Source: Aphidius gifuensis (Eukaryota > Arthropoda > Insecta > Hymenoptera > Braconidae). Taken from it: a DNA stretch of 64,000 nucleotides. Under the pieces are notes generated by a model. The model made no database searches. It was not told the origin of the DNA and saw nothing but the letters and a program-made list of their open reading frames with translations. Positions 12,290 to 21,367 of the stretch are shown here, piece by piece (positions within the stretch are counted from its first letter, which is position 1; each line of letters begins with the position of its first letter). The DNA lies in assembly GCF_014905175.1 (NCBI RefSeq), contig NC_057789.1:19732555-19796554 (forward strand). Reading direction: 5' to 3'. The position numbers and the translations under genes are program-made.

Positions 12290-13100
12290 ATTCATTTTGC
12301 TTGTTCCTTCTAATGGGTCATCTCCATGTCCAGAATCGCTTTCTTCTAACCTTTTAAACTTTCTGTTTTTATTCATTTTGTTGTACTATGATTTTAGCCT
12401 GTCAATGTTAAATATTTATTACAAAATTGTCGAGTTCGATTGTATTCATTCTATTTACTTTTTTCTCTTGGTTGAATCAGGATCTAACGTTTTAGTTGTT
12501 GCTGAAGTCGTCATTATATTCTTAATTTTTCTATATTCATTTATTTTCAATTCCTTTAATACTATCACATCACCCTTTTTTCCCTAGAAATTTTCTGTCT
12601 TTTCATTCCATATAGTTAGTTCAATCTAAAATATATTTTCTTTGGTAAATTTATTATCTTTATTTAGTTTAATCAAACTTTCTTTCATTTATATTTTATT
12701 CTACTTCATAATCACTGTCGTCTGCTAATGTTATTGTTCTTTATTTTAATAACCGTCCTGACATTGCATATATAAATTCCACTTTTTTTATTGCTATTAT
12801 GATTGCGATGATATCTAAATAATGTCATTATTACTATTGAATAGTTTTCTTTTTTTTTTTTTTTTTTTTTTTTGCTAAAACTATTTTGCCTGCAAATGAA
12901 TTAATTGGTAGATGTACAATTTCTTGTATTTTTTTAAACTCGAAATTAATGTTTGGTATATTTTCATTTTCCTCATTGTCATCGAATTTCATATTAGCTT
13001 CTACTGGTATCATTATTTCTTTATTATTTATTGATGAGTATTGTTCATTAATTTTTTCAATAATCTTCCAGTGATCGTATATATTTTGTTTAAATTGAAT
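12290..13100 (-). other. possible spliced acidic gene on the opposite strand
   Basis: On the minus strand several open stretches without ATG look like exons. One (about 13095-12870) includes HWKIIEKINEQYSSINNKE and a DDNEENEN acidic block. One begins after a CTAG acceptor near 12585 with GKKGDVIVLKELKINEYRK and ends at a possible donor near 12465. One near 12350 reads KRLEESDSGHGDDPLEG. DVIVL next to charged residues again resembles a SUMO-interacting motif. There are no long ORFs, so this may be a decayed or multi-exon gene. Low certainty. Confidence 0.3.
12843..12875. repeat. poly-T tract
   Basis: An almost pure run of about 30 T, on the minus strand a poly-A. It could be the tail of a retroposed copy or simple slippage. 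Confidence 0.6.
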
Positions 13101-13139
13101 ATTTAATAATTTATTATATTAATAATTTTTTTTTAAATC

Positions 13140-14730
13140 TTTTTGTTGAAAAATCTTGTTGAAAAATATGGTTTTTCCATGATATTTTTCTATACTTTTC
13201 TTTTTTGTTTACTGATATTTTCCTAATATTTTCCTATAATTATCGTATTTTTCGTTATATTCAGTGATTTTTCTATATTTTTGTTTATTCGTTTATATAT
13301 TCTTTATTTTCCTATATTTTTCTTCATTTTCCATATTCATCGTGTTCAGATTAATCAAGGGACTTAGAAAATTTTCAGGGGGGGGGCATAATTGATATGT
13401 TCCCTTATTTATCGTTTTTTTCTGTATATTCAGTCACTTTTCTATAATTTCCTTTATATTCACTGATTTTTTCCCATATTTATCGTTTTTTCTTTATATT
13501 CACTGATTTTTCTTCGATATTTTCCTATTTTTTTCTACATTTTTCTTTACATTTGATATTTTTCCATATGATTCGTAATTTTCTTCATATTCAGTGATTT
13601 TTCCTTCATATTTACTGATATTTTCCATATTTATCGTATTTTTCTTTATATTCAGTAAGTTTTCCTTGATATTTACTGATATTTCCCCGATATTTTCCTA
13701 TAATTATCGTATTTTTCTTTATATTCAGTGATTTTTCTATATTTTTGTTTATTCGTTTATATATTCTTTATTTTCTCATATTTTTCTTCATTTTCCATAT
13801 TCATCGTGTTCAGATTAATTAAGGGACTTAGAAAATTTTCGGAGGGGAGGGGGAGGGGGCATAATTGATATGTTCCCTTATTTATCGTTTTTTTCTTTAT
13901 ATTCAGTCACTTTTCTATATTTTCCTTTATATTTACTGATATTTTCCATATTTATCGTATTTTTTTTTATATTCAGTAAGTTTTTCTTAATATTTACTGA
14001 TATTTCCCTGATATTTTCTGATAATTATCGGACTTTTCTTTATTTTCAGCGTTTTTTTCTTTATATTTACTGATATTTTCCCTATTTATCGTATTTTTCT
14101 TTATATTCAGTAAGTTTTCCTTGATATTTACTGATATTTCCTTGATATCTACCCATAATTATAAGAGTTTTCTTTATATTTACCCCTTTTTTTATATTTA
14201 CTGATATTTTTCCATATTTATCGGTTTTTTCTTCATATTCAGCAATTTTTTCTTTATATTCAGTAGTTTTTCCTCTATATTTGCTGATATTTTCCTATAT
14301 TTATTCCCTTTTTTTCTTTATATTCACTGATTTTTCTTTGATATTTTTCTATTTTTTTCTACATTGTTCTTTACATTTACTGATATTTTCCCATATGTAT
14401 CGTATTTTTTTCATATGCAGTGATTTTTCCTTCATATTTACTGATATTTCCCTGATATTTTCCCATAATTATAAGAGTTTTCTTTATATTTAGCGCTTTT
14501 TTCTTTATATTTACTGATATTTTTCCATATTTATCGGTTTTTTCTTTATATTCAGTAATTTTTCCTTCATATTTACTGATATTTTCCTATATTTATCGTT
14601 CTCTTTCTTTATATTCAGTGATTTTTCTATATTTTTCTTCATATTTAATGATGTTTTTCATATTTATCGTATTTAGATTAAGGGACTTAGAAAATTTTCA
14701 GGGTGGGGGGGGGGGGGGCCAGATGAAAAG
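13140..14730. repeat. 1.6-kb AT-rich tandem array with three G-tract modules
   Basis: Dozens of short units of the type ATATTTTCC, TATTTATCGTATTTTTC and TTTATATTCAGTGATTT. Three longer modules (about 13340, 13800 and 14660) share a segment ending AAGGGACTTAGAAAATTTTC followed by a run of 7-14 G. ORFs read here (for example 13870-14073) are low-complexity artefacts. The array separates the core-protein gene from the major capsid gene. Confidence 0.8.
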
Positions 14731-15780
14731 CGAAAACAATAGGAAATTAAAATTCCCTAGAAAAAGATCAATAAAAAAGAAAAATAAACGTAACATGTAC
14801 GATATTTTTTCTTAAATAACCATGTCTTTTTTACATAATAATTCGTGTGAGTGTACAAAGTCGGAGCTTGACTTATTTACAATACCTCCAACACAAACAA
14901 CGATCGAAGATTCTACATGGGCTTATGACAATCTATTAGTTCAATGAGTGATGATTCACAAATCGAATTTCATGTACCTGAACAAAGGAAATGATAGACT
15001 TTATCCAGCCGTTAAAACCGTTGCAGATTTAACAATTTCAAAGTCTGCCCATAGCACATCCCAACCGATCTAGCTCCCGTATCCTGTTCCGGCGATGCGA
15101 CGCGTTGTTCCAGATGCCGGTGCCAGGTGTCCATTTACACCATGTATTTAACCAGGGAAATTTTTTATTGAATGGGATTGAAATAAAAATTAATCCCACA
15201 CGGTCAAAACAAGAATTTTGTATAATGGATGCCTCAAACGACAAGGATTATAAAATGTAAATATTAGAAGCGTCATTGATTGTACGCCGAGTCAAGCTAA
15301 ATCCTCATATTATGATTGCTCATGCAAAAGCCTTAGCGAAAACGAAAGCTAAATATCCCCTTACTAGAGTGGAGGTCAAGAGTTTTTTACTCACCGCAGG
15401 AACCCTTGGAAATTGTCTCGACAATATTATTATTGGTACTTTACCTAAGCGAGTTGTTATTGGATTTGTTGATAACCAGGGCTTCAATGGTTATAGGGTC
15501 CATAATCCATTCTACTTCCAACATTTCAATATAAATTTTTTATGTCTCTACATTGATGATAAACAAATACCTGGAAAACCGTTGCAGCCTACATTTTCCG
15601 ATAATATATTTGATGCTGAGGCATATCTTACACTTTTTTCTGGTACTGGCATCCATTTTGTGGACCATGGCATGCAAATAGATAGAAATAGCTATAGAAA
15701 ACGTTATTCGCTTTTAACTCAACACCAGATCTTTCCGCACATAGTGAAAAAAACCAGAAACTTAGAAAAAATAACGAAGT

Positions 15781-15850
15781 TCACCCGCCGGGAATCGAAC
15801 CCGGGTCTTTTGCTTTCCGGGCAAACGCCTTGACCACTAGATCACAGGGC
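15781..15850 (-). tRNA. tRNA-like sequence (probable pseudo-tRNA or SINE head)
   Basis: On the minus strand there are an A-box-like TAGTGGTCAAGG, an anticodon stem TTTGC/GCAAA with 7-base loop (anticodon position GGA), and a T arm CCGGG-TTCGATT-CCCGG. The acceptor stem pairs poorly (GCCC against GGGT only) and there is no long variable arm as a serine tRNA would need. Overall it looks closer to a tRNA-Gly type, so a derived or pseudo copy is more likely than a working tRNA. Confidence 0.5.
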
Positions 15851-15916
15851 TTCTTATTTTTTTTAAGTTTTATCAAGTTAACTCCGACGTCCTTCTATGC
15901 GTCAATTTATTTTTTC

Positions 15917-16054
15917 ACAATTGCTTGTATTTTTTATTTTGTTTTATTGTTTATTGAATTGTTTTTCAAATGATGATAGAATAAAATAAATAAAAACACA
16001 ACAATTGAAATAAACAAGCAACAATAAACCAAAATAAAAAATACAAGCAATTGT
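15917..16054. repeat. AT-rich inverted repeat
   Basis: ACAATTGCTTGTATTTTTTA at the left is matched by the reverse complement TAAAAAATACAAGCAATTGT at the right, with imperfect pairing further in. MITE-like hairpin. Confidence 0.75.
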
Positions 16055-16132
16055 CTCGCGCTCAAATCAAATTGCATGAGAGACGGATATTCACATTCGT
16101 GGACGGACTGGCTGCTTTCATACGAACTGTCC

Positions 16133-16179
16133 TCCGTGAACGGATCTCAGTTCGTCGCTCAAGTAGATCCGTTCACGGA
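16133..16179. repeat. perfect 15-bp hairpin
   Basis: Stem TCCGTGAACGGATCT at 16133-16147 and its exact reverse complement at 16165-16179, with a 17-base loop. GC-richer than its surroundings. Confidence 0.8.
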
Positions 16180-16453
16180 CCTCGCTCCGTGTGAGTGAGT
16201 CGACTCACATCATTCGAGAATAGCCCCCCTGGTCATTGAAACTTAATTAACAGTGGTAGCCTACGTATTGAAGTACGCTCCAGTGAAGCTTTGGCACAAG
16301 TCGTTAATTGTCTTGTTTATGCCGGATATAATAATATCATTGAAATAGACTCCAGCCGTAAAGTTATAATGGATTATAGTAATTAAATATAAAGAAGGGT
16401 GAAAATAAAAATATATATTAGTCTAAGCAGCGCAGGATAGCGTGATTCATCTC

Positions 16454-16816
16454 ATGGATACTCAACAGCTAGCTAGAGCTTTACCGTATACAGATATCTC
16501 TGTTGGTGGAATTTATCCTGTAGACAAACTACCTTTTGTCTGGCCAAAGCCGTGTGCAATAATTGCAAATACAGACAATCACAACCAACCAGGATCTCAT
16601 TGAGTCGCATTATTTATCGATCATTTTGGCTATGGAATATACTTCGATAGTTTTGGACAAAGACCTACCGATCCTCGCTTCAGCTATGTTTTAGAAGAAA
16701 CACTGTCTGTTACGAGTATAATAATAAAAGGCTTCAAGATTTTTCGTCTAATGTGTGTGGTTGCTGATACTAAACTCAACGACAATACTATAATGACAAT
16801 GTATAAAAACAAAACA
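16454..16816 (+). pseudogene. Polinton A adenain-like cysteine protease, broken
   Basis: Maturation protease of the adenovirus-protease/Ulp fold, which would cleave capsid proteins. The frame from ATG 16454 has the catalytic His in GSH followed directly by a TGA (16601-16603), where the family has Trp. Then VALFIDHFGYGIYFDSFG carries the acidic catalytic region. The catalytic Cys motif (NVCG) is found near 16755 but in another frame, so a frameshift lies between. Its end runs into the left arm of the large palindrome. Confidence 0.82.
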
Positions 16817-17215
16817 TAAATTTACAATTAATGTCGCCAAAAAGCCTCAATTTTTAAATACCTGTCTATTCATCATACCTTTAATAATCAAAAGACGTAA
16901 AATATCCAAAAGAATGTCAAAATTTTGAAGTATAAAGTTGAATAATTTGCTGGATAAAGAAAAATTTTTTTTTAAATTAGGCGCTGCAGTTTTTATTATT
17001 TATTTTATTATTATTATATCATGTATCGAAATAGCGCCTAATTTTAAAAAAAATTTTTCTTTATCCAGCAAATTATTCAACTTTATACTTCAAAATTTTG
17101 ACATTCTTTTGGATATTTTACGTCTTTTCATTATTAAAGTTATGATGAATAGACAGGTATTTAAAAATTGAGGCTTTTTGGCGACATTAATTGTAAATTT
17201 ATGTTTTGTTTTTAT
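16803..17215. repeat. long palindrome: two 183-bp arms, 47-bp loop
   Basis: Left arm 16803-16985 and right arm 17033-17215 are nearly exact reverse complements of the same length. Outer ends read ATAAAAACAAAACATAAATT and its complement; inner ends are AGGCGCT/AGCGCCT. The loop is AT-rich. No transposase gene or clear target duplication. Such a structure would snap back when single-stranded. Open frames inside it are incidental. Confidence 0.9.
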
Positions 17216-18031
17216 TTCACTTATTTTGTTTAAATTAATAATAAATTATATTTGTAATTCGTCTACTTTAAATTGACCGTGAATACCATAATAAATAATA
17301 AATAATAATCGAATACTAATTTTCTGGAATATAAAAATTTAAACGTGTATACATATATACTATATATGTACGCTTTGAATAAAAGGAAAAAGAAACAAAT
17401 TCTGCTATACCATCAATGATAAATAACTAACACATGCGGCTGCATACACACATATATAAAAAAAATTCAGGAGTAGGGATAGGCGCGGGGTATGCGCAAC
17501 GTATCCGAAGAAATTAGACATTTCAGCTTGAAAATTTATTTTTTAGTAAGATTTAATACCTGGCTTTTACAGACTCTTATATATTTTTTTTAATTTGTTG
17601 GAAAAAATCGAGAGTAGGCTTATTTTAAAGAGAGGCATCGATATACATAATGAAACTATTTTTATTTTTTTTTTTTAACAAATAATTAGAACGCCATTTG
17701 ATAAATTAAAAACGACGACGTCACGGACCACTGACTTAAAATACTCATTCCCGGTAAAGAGTCTCGCTTTTTAAAAATTGAGGCGAGACTCTACCGAGTC
17801 TCTTGATAAAAAACTGATTCAAAAAAAAAATATATTTAAAAATAAGCGTTTTCATTTTCTCCGAGGTAGTGGTGCAACTGTACAACATTCTTATTGTAAA
17901 TTTCGTTGAATAAAGAAATAAAAATAAAATAAAATAAATAAAGTTGTTTTTTGTTTGAATTATTCCCTTTCCTTAATTTTTGAAAAAATATATATAAAAA
18001 GAATTTTAAAATAGATGTTTAATTTAGAAAA
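17216..18031. other. spacer between protease/palindrome and IAP gene
   Basis: AT-rich, no coding signal. A small hairpin AGAGTCTCGC/GCGAGACTCT lies at 17757-17792, and a TATATAAAAAG box-like site at about 17990 precedes the IAP start. Confidence 0.4.
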
Positions 18032-18640
18032 ATGACTTCATCAACAAGCATGGTGATTGCAGAACACATCGAAAAACGTACTTGGTTTGAACGTTGTGAA
18101 AGATTGTTGTATCGTGTAGAATCCAATCGCCGTGAAAGTTTTGAAACATGGCCGTTAGCTCATCTTTTAGATATTTTTGAATTGGCTTCTGCAGGATTCT
18201 ATTATACCGGAGTTGGTAACTTTGTATGTTGTTTTGAATGTGGAGTTGAAATTAACGATTGGACTTTGAGTGATAATCCTTGGCTCGAACATCATCGAAA
18301 CAAACCAAGCTGTAGATTTGTACGCCGAATACCATGTGGAAATGTCCCTGTTGGCATCCACCCTGACACCGTGGCTGTACCTACTTACTACCCTTATCGG
18401 AAAAATATTTCTCCTGTAATTTACCGTCATTCCGTTATTCATATTATTCAGCTGCTGTATCAAGACTTGAACATCGAGAATTTTTAAGTCTTTCGGATTA
18501 TGTACCACCACCGTACCCTGATCGACAGCCTAAGATTGATGTTAAAACTGCCAAGGTTCGACAATACTTGACTTATGACTTACGCCTAAAATCATATGGA
18601 TATTGGCCTAAGCACATGAGCCAGACAGAAGAAAAGCACC
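18032..18640 (+). pseudogene. iap: BIR-domain inhibitor of apoptosis (IAP), truncated in a second BIR
   Basis: Caspase-inhibitor family protein. Residues about 30-100 form a complete BIR: RRESFETWP, LASAGFYYTG, then zinc ligands C-x2-C-x16-H-x6-C (CFEC, WLEH, PSC), all present. The original frame goes to a stop at 18487. The continuing protein-like sequence is in another frame after about 18440 (LSDYVPPPYPDRQP, then RLKSYGYWPKHMSQ, which resembles the start of a second BIR) and stops abruptly at about 18640, where envelope-like sequence begins. No RING finger remains. An IAP gene inside a Polinton suggests protection of the infected cell from apoptosis; that role is inferred from the family. 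Confidence 0.85.
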
Positions 18641-20345
18641 GGGTTTGTATTTTGATCATATCGAAAACGTGCGTCTAACGACTAATAGTCTACAACTTAC
18701 AACGTATACGGATGTTGACGATCTTCTCAATTTTTTACCGAATATTTTATCTTTGCGTTACTTTGATGCTGATTTGGGCGGGGGAGGTAATTATACTAAA
18801 GAAGACCCAGGATTGGCTGGTCTACATATAATATGTCAAAAGTATGAAGCAGATAAAATTGTAGAAAATAATTGTGACTTTGCATCACGACGCCTTCCTT
18901 TTTTGGAACAACAACGAAAAAAAATCACAATGTATACAGAACAAATTCATTCATTATTTCATGAAGACGTTATAAAAACAAAACGGAATGAACCCATCTA
19001 CCCTATCGTGGGTGCAATATCAAGCTCATTATTTGATGATTAACGAAGAAATCAATAAATAAAAACGTGATAATAAAAAAACAATTTCTGTTTTAAATAA
19101 TACAACCCATCTATTACAAACAGAGCTACATACAGTGCAGACTCGATTAAAAAACAATGACGGACTTATCAATTATTTTCGTGCACGAATGGAAGAATTT
19201 AGTGTTGGATGGAAAAGGAAGGATACATTTTTATGGAAAGTTCACTTTGAAACTATGGTAAATCTCGAACGAACCTGGCTTCAGAATATAGAGCTGAGTT
19301 ATGATGAATATATTAATTCCTTAGAACTCGTAATTCAAATCGACTATTTTACTAGACTCGGATTAATCCCTCGAATAATGTCTAGTAAGAAAATTGAAGA
19401 TTCTTTGCGTCTTTTTTTACAAAATAATAATAATCAGTCTGTACTACCATTATCAATAAATGAAGCGGGTATTGATGGTCTGCGGAAAATTGCAAAAATA
19501 TCTATTGCCTACCATGAGAGGCGAATTTTACTGAGTATTATGATACTTCTACTATCACCAAAAATTTATTCAATATATGAAATCCATCCCATCTATGAAT
19601 ACATATGGCATACATTATCACCATAGCGTGAATTTCCCCCAGTCGTACTAACATCTTTTTGTACTCACTCTTTTTCTTTACAAGATACAAGAAATATAAA
19701 TTCATGTGAAATTAATTTATTAATGACAAACAAACAAGATAATATGTTAGATTGTGATATTCAATTTTATGAAAATCCTCAACCAAATTTTATTCAATTA
19801 TATAATAAAAAATGGTTATATAGCATGGTTGAAAATACTGAGTTACGAGTTATTTGTGGTGATGACGTGAAAACCCGCAAACTAAATTATACAGGTATAA
19901 TAACTGTCAACAGTGGATGTAGAGCCTGTATCGACTCTGTGACATTAGTCGCGGTTCCTGGCATATCCCAAAATAATGATAAAGTCCTCTATCCCTATAT
20001 TGGTGGATATGATTTTTTAAATTTAGTTGAAGGTATAAATGAAACTAATAAAACAGCGATTGAAAAAATGATTGTCAACTCAAGTCCTTTAAGTCTCAAA
20101 GAAATTGTAAAGACATTAAATACTGTGAAATTTAGTGTGACTGAAAAAGAAAAAATTCACGATACACACCTAAAAATTTTACTGGGTCAAATATTATTAG
20201 GACTTGTTCTTATGTACCATATTTTAAAAAAACCAATATTGAATTGTTTTTACACAATAAGAAAAAAATTTAAAAAATTCAACGACATAAAGGTTAAAAA
20301 TGATGTTGGATCCTCAGACAGACCAACCAACACCGACATCTACTA
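18641..20345 (+). pseudogene. baculovirus F-like / errantivirus-type envelope fusion protein, broken
   Basis: Class I-like membrane fusion glycoprotein of the insect F/Env family. Part 1 (about 18641-19043) starts with YFDHIENVRLT, matching the mature N-terminus of this family, and includes a TKR site before PIVGAISSSLF, the position of the cleavage site and fusion peptide. Part 2 (19135-19626) has the heptad-rich helix and the typical LSPKIYSIYEIHPI block. Part 3 (19723-20345) has a Cys-containing ectodomain and a transmembrane segment (LLGQILLGLVLMYHIL) with a short basic tail. Stops at 19041 and 19624, further frame breaks, and loss of any signal peptide at the junction with the IAP fragment make it non-functional. 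No LTR, gag or reverse transcriptase lies nearby, so it is not a separate retrovirus insertion as far as seen. Confidence 0.78.
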
Positions 20346-20382
20346 AAATCTGTAAGCTCTTCCACTCTTATTTTTAAAAAAG

Positions 20383-20419
20383 TATAAAAGCTTTCGAAAA
20401 AAAGTTTATTTCATCAGTT
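20383..20419 (+). promoter_or_regulatory. TATA box and TCAGTT initiator
   Basis: TATAAAAG at 20383 and TCAGTT at 20414, exactly 31 bp apart, 13 bp before the next ATG. The same spacing recurs in Polinton B. Confidence 0.7.
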
Positions 20420-20426
20420 ATTCAAC

Positions 20427-20939
20427 ATGGCTCAGTACGACAGGGTTCTCGTTTTACCATATACAACTTCTCTTAATAAATCTAATACAAAATCATTGTG
20501 TGTTGGTCTTGGTTGGACAAGTGGCGAGTATTTTAAATCTGCAATACAAATTATAGCCAGTGATACCAAAAAAAGTATTTTTTTGGATAACGAAACGCAA
20601 TGGATACCGTTGACGAAAATGTGTAGACCATTTTCATATTATTATGATGATGACGATTCGAGACCGGACTTCAAACTCAATTACACTCAACCAGTACATC
20701 TTGGAGATTTAACTATAAGTTTTCCAGCCACAGACCATAAACGTGAGCGAGGTAATCTTTTTGAACAAGGGAATGTTCGTTTATTATTTATGAAAAAAAC
20801 TTTGAGGACATTATCCTCTCTCGGAACATGGGTAGCAGCTTGTCAAAGAATATTGACTCATTATCCTGCAGATATTTCCTCAGATGGAATTATAGAATAT
20901 CTACGAAAAAACTTTGGACGTGTACGTATTCATAAATAA
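20427..20939 (+). CDS. uncharacterised Polinton A protein, intact
   Basis: 170 residues, not recognised. Contains VGLGWTSGEYF, an acidic YYYDDDD stretch and a C-terminal helical segment (SSLGTWVAACQRILTHYP), ending basic (RVRIHK). No signal peptide or membrane segment. It is undamaged and has a clean core promoter just upstream, which sets it apart from its broken neighbours. It lies between the envelope remnant and the hAT insertion. Confidence 0.65.
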   Translation: MAQYDRVLVLPYTTSLNKSNTKSLCVGLGWTSGEYFKSAIQIIASDTKKSIFLDNETQWIPLTKMCRPFSYYYDDDDSRPDFKLNYTQPVHLGDLTISFPATDHKRERGNLFEQGNVRLLFMKKTLRTLSSLGTWVAACQRILTHYPADISSDGIIEYLRKNFGRVRIHK

Positions 20940-20960
20940 ACTCTTCAGCATTATTTACAG

Positions 20961-21141
20961 ATGACTGTTGGGAACCATTTATTTGAGAAAATACAGAAAT
21001 CCACTGAAGACAATACAAAACTTGAATCAGTTACACGACTTTATTTATCCTGCCACTGCACCAAACAGTTTAAATCCTGTGGAGTATCGTGGACCAACAC
21101 CTTCTCATTATGTAGACCATATGGTCAACGATACTAAATAA
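20961..21141 (+). other. possible small coding remnant after a splice acceptor
   Basis: Follows TTATTTACAG and opens with ATG 20961. The first frame reads TVGNHLFEKIQKSTEDNTK. From about 21040 a second frame looks more protein-like (PATAPNSLNPVEYRG, ending MVNDTK at 21141), suggesting a frameshift. It may be a second exon of the preceding gene or a separate small gene. Confidence 0.3.
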
Positions 21142-21367
21142 AAAATGAATGAATGATTTGTATTTAGAAAAAAAATAAATAAATGAATAAATAAAATAAT
21201 AATAATAAATAAAAAAAAAAAATAATAAATTCCTTGTATTTAAAAAAATAAATAAATAAATAATAATAATAAATGATTGTATTTGAAATATAAATAAATA
21301 AAGAAAAAAATAATAATAATTAATTCCTTGTATTTGAAAATAATTTGACTTGTATATATTTTTTTCT
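21142..21367. repeat. AAATAAT-rich low-complexity spacer
   Basis: Runs of AATAAATAAA and two copies of TTCCTTGTATTT between the small remnant and the hAT target site. Confidence 0.6.

Larger units (their letters stand above)
15751..16213. mobile_element. non-autonomous insertion inside the major capsid gene
   Basis: Non-MCP DNA of about 460 bp between the two capsid coding parts. It contains a tRNA-like block, an AT-rich inverted repeat and a 15-bp-stem hairpin. No clear target duplication was seen, so the exact ends are approximate. A tRNA-derived SINE or composite MITE is likely. Confidence 0.55.
14822..16386 (+). pseudogene. mcp: Polinton A major capsid protein (double jelly roll), interrupted
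   Basis: Shell-forming protein. Begins at ATG 14822 with MSFLHNNSCECTKSELDLF and IPPTQTTIE, the standard Polinton MCP start. The central part (about 15265-15720) has ASLIVRRVKLNP, AHAKALAKTKAKYP, LPKRVVIGFVDN, PLQPTF and LFSGTGIHF. The C-terminus resumes at about 16228-16386 with SLRIEVRSSEALAQVV and IIEIDSSRKVIMDY. Lesions: stop/frameshift near 14945-14993, further stops between 15055 and 15258, a frameshift near 15718, an inserted sequence of about 460 bp, and a TGA at a conserved Trp position (about 16226). Clearly non-functional. Confidence 0.88.

Noticed and set aside
13870..14493. Phe/Ile/Ser-rich plus-strand ORFs
   Set aside because: Low-complexity read-through of the tandem array.
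15038..15244. Minus-strand ORF inside the major capsid region
   Set aside because: Shadow of the capsid coding sequence.
16938..17171. A 77-codon hydrophobic ORF
   Set aside because: It lies wholly within the large palindrome and is a by-product of the inverted arms.
18641..20345. The envelope gene considered as part of an errantivirus (gypsy-type) insertion
   Set aside because: No LTR, primer site, gag or pol remains around it, and it is flanked by Polinton-type genes on the same strand.
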